DNA of 11,000 bases from assembly GCF_964340395.1 (NCBI RefSeq), contig NC_135571.1:10390440-10401439 (forward strand). Reading direction: 5' to 3'. This DNA comes from Glandiceps talaboti (Eukaryota; Hemichordata; Enteropneusta; Spengelidae). Both the position numbers and the translations under genes were made by a program. Below, piece by piece: positions 9,847 to 11,000 of the stretch (positions within the stretch are counted from its first letter, which is position 1; each line of letters begins with the position of its first letter). The notes under the pieces are model-generated. The model worked only from the letters and a program-made list of their open reading frames with translations. It was not told where the DNA came from and did no database searches.

Positions 9847-9888
9847 TGTTAGGTGTAAATGAATAACCATGTATATTCATACTTACAT

Positions 9889-10119
9889 GACTTTTAGTAT
9901 TGTATAACACATTAAAACAATACTTCTCTTCGGCAAGTTTGGCTTGCAATAAAAAACAAAATCTCTTTGGCTTTTCACACATCTGGGTTTTTGAATCCCT
10001 TTTCCGATAGCAGTAAGAGTCACGTGGTCAATGTTGTGGCCAGGAGAGTTGAAGTGTTGGGGGACACTTGTACACTTTTTTATTATGGGTTGCCTATGTA
10101 GCAGTGTTACTAATATCAA
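9889..10119 (-). pseudogene. GIY-YIG endonuclease remnant of a Penelope-like retroelement
   Basis: In one minus-strand frame (10119 downward) the peptide contains VPQHFNSPGHNIDHVTLTAI. This matches the HFNxPGH(S/N) motif found in the C-terminal GIY-YIG endonuclease region of Penelope-like and related retroelement proteins. A second frame, shifted relative to the first, continues with LAEEKYCFNVLYNT (about 9895-9931). It resembles the downstream (R/K)EKYWI-x(2)-L-x-T segment of the same domain. The domain is thus split by at least one frameshift, and no reverse transcriptase can be found upstream. The stretch is a non-functional 3' fragment. Its upstream boundary (10119) is only where the open frame begins, not a real start codon. 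A different GIY-YIG-carrying element is the main alternative. Confidence 0.62.
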
Positions 10120-10190
10120 CAGACTTCACTATGTTTTGTATATTTTCATTACATATTGACGAAGTTAAGCTATCCCAGAAAAAAATATTG

Positions 10191-10330
10191 GATATGAATA
10201 GGTGTGGTGATGCCACAGTGCAGTGACGTCATAGGTTGGTGACGCCATCGATTCGATGACATCCTAGGTCGATGACGTGTAAACCGATGTATCCTGTCAT
10301 TGGTGTATCATATCCACACCTGTCCATATC
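10191..10330. repeat. 140-bp inverted-repeat-bounded block
   Basis: The left arm at 10191-10207 (GATATGAATAGGTGTGG) and the reverse complement of the right arm at 10314-10330 match at 15 of 17 positions, both differences being transitions. Between them lie five degenerate 16-17-bp units beginning TGAYG. The layout could be a very small terminal-inverted-repeat element or a cruciform-prone site. I see no unambiguous target duplication. Confidence 0.6.
10208..10289 (+). repeat. Five degenerate 16-17-bp units with TGACG cores
   Basis: Units start at 10208 (TGATGCCA), 10224 (TGACGTCA), 10240 (TGACGCCA), 10257 (TGACATCC) and 10273 (TGACGTGT), with spacings of 16, 16, 17 and 16 bp. The second unit is a perfect CRE palindrome and the others are variants. 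The third and fourth share a following (G)ATTCGA/GGTCGA end. It could be a decayed minisatellite or a spaced array of bZIP-type sites. Confidence 0.6.
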
Positions 10331-10449
10331 TACAATAGGAATCAAGCTACAAAAAACACAGAATAGGCAGTGTACGTGTTTAGGAAGTAGTCACACGTGC
10401 TATCAACCTTGTGCTATCAACTCAATCTAAACACGAGTATGTTTTTAAC

Positions 10450-10707
10450 CACTACAACGGAAGTCCTCAACATCACAGTACTCCCAACGAACACGTGGGT
10501 CTGTAGTGTAACACCATGCAGTTGGAGAATTGCTGGGATTGCGACAGAAATTGTGTGTACCAAGATCCGAATTTGGATACTTGTCTGGTGTGTAAATATG
10601 TGCATGCGGCTTCTGTAAAGTCCATCGCAGACATTCTTTTCCTGTCCTCGTTACAGCTATCGTACCGCTGTAATCAGTTGCCTTCTGGTCAGTGAAACAA
10701 TTTATAT
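10450..10707 (-). CDS. Kringle-domain exon, internal, of an extracellular protein
   Basis: This exon encodes one complete kringle, a disulphide-linked fold used for protein binding in secreted and cell-surface proteins. The six cysteines have spacings of 22, 29, 11, 12 and 7 residues, as in kringles, and would pair 1-6, 2-4 and 3-5. Hallmarks present are TGKECLRW, the HNFCRNP motif, WCYTTDP and RWEYC. On the minus strand an AG acceptor precedes 10707. A GT donor follows 10450 (GTTAAA), with an alternative just before it at 10453. Both give phase-1 ends, the symmetrical arrangement typical of shuffled kringle exons. The open frame runs on upstream to 10876, but that extension (Met-Arg-Ser-Glu start) is likely intron read-through. 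The two lysine-binding aspartates of plasminogen kringles are serines here (NPSNSPTAWC). The parent protein cannot be named: plasminogen-like protease, ROR-type receptor and multi-kringle proteins all remain possible. Confidence 0.88.
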
Positions 10708-11000
10708 CTAGTTTGGAATGATACATAAAAGTCACTGTTAGTCTGGATCGAGGATAAAGGTAGCGAATCGAATCCAAGTGTACCTTTTTATGGGAATGAT
10801 AGTTTGAAGAAATTAAATTCAACCTATATTTTATATCACAGTCCAACTTAAAGTGCAGTTGTCGTTCACTGCGCATGTCTGGGTGAATTACATTTTGTTA
10901 TTCACAACCAGAATCCTCATCATAAGGCTACCAATGTAAGATCTTTAATACCCACCCCAAGTTACGACCATCATGTTAAAGTTTGGTTATATAATGATTT
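10708..11000 (-). other. Presumed intron upstream of the kringle exon
   Basis: On the minus strand this precedes the acceptor site of the kringle exon. The pyrimidine content just upstream of the acceptor (about 10709-10735) is moderate. I recognise no further exon before the window edge, so the preceding exon lies beyond 11000 or is too short or diverged to see. Confidence 0.5.

Noticed and set aside
10397-10618. Plus-strand 73-codon frame and a second minus frame over the kringle exon
   Set aside because: They are shadows of the kringle reading frame with no domain content.
10708-10876. N-terminal 55 codons upstream of the kringle as part of the protein
   Set aside because: The kringle starts two residues after a plausible acceptor site in phase 1. 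The upstream part has no signal peptide or domain and looks like intron read-through.

Overview
The window looks like non-coding, repeat-rich nuclear DNA from an invertebrate animal, most plausibly a lophotrochozoan such as a mollusc. It is AT-rich and dense in microsatellites, with no compact gene arrays, ribosome-binding sites or operons. Its one convincing exon encodes a kringle, a metazoan extracellular domain, and is flanked by phase-1 splice sites. The mollusc placement is inference from repeat style (tetranucleotide arrays, pearl-like repeat-plus-microsatellite units), not from a diagnostic gene.

Layout. 1-2600: a long (TA)n tract, a 49-bp tandem duplication, a nine-unit 46-bp minisatellite (1058-1490) and a ~295-bp TACA/GTAC microsatellite (2282-2576). 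2577-5204: unremarkable AT-rich DNA. 5205-5392: an ACC trinucleotide array. 5476-5850: a complete 369-bp MITE-like element with imperfect terminal inverted repeats and a TGA target duplication. 6976-8922: a nest of related dispersed repeats (two long copies, one with a duplicated core, plus a more CpG-rich relative), interrupted by a second, inverted copy of the MITE and ending in (TTCA)n-(TCAG)n microsatellites. 9480-10119, minus strand: a decayed Penelope-like retroelement 3' end, with GIY-YIG endonuclease remnants in two frames followed by a hammerhead-like stem-loop. 10191-10330: a small inverted-repeat-bounded block holding five 16-17-bp units with TGACG/TGACGTCA cores. 10450-10707, minus strand: the kringle exon. 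The rest of that gene lies outside the window or in exons I cannot recognise.

Most open reading frames here are translations of simple repeats (His-Thr-Tyr-Ile, Cys-Met-Tyr-Val, poly-Thr/Gly/Val, Ser-Phe-Ile-His) and are not genes. The kringle exon is the only coding feature I would defend strongly. The most informative material is in the mobile-element remnants and the mutation pattern of the minisatellite. I see no clear evidence of a wholly new functional system. The best candidates for undescribed items are the TGA-flanked MITE family, the pearl-like repeat cluster and the small TGACG-repeat element.
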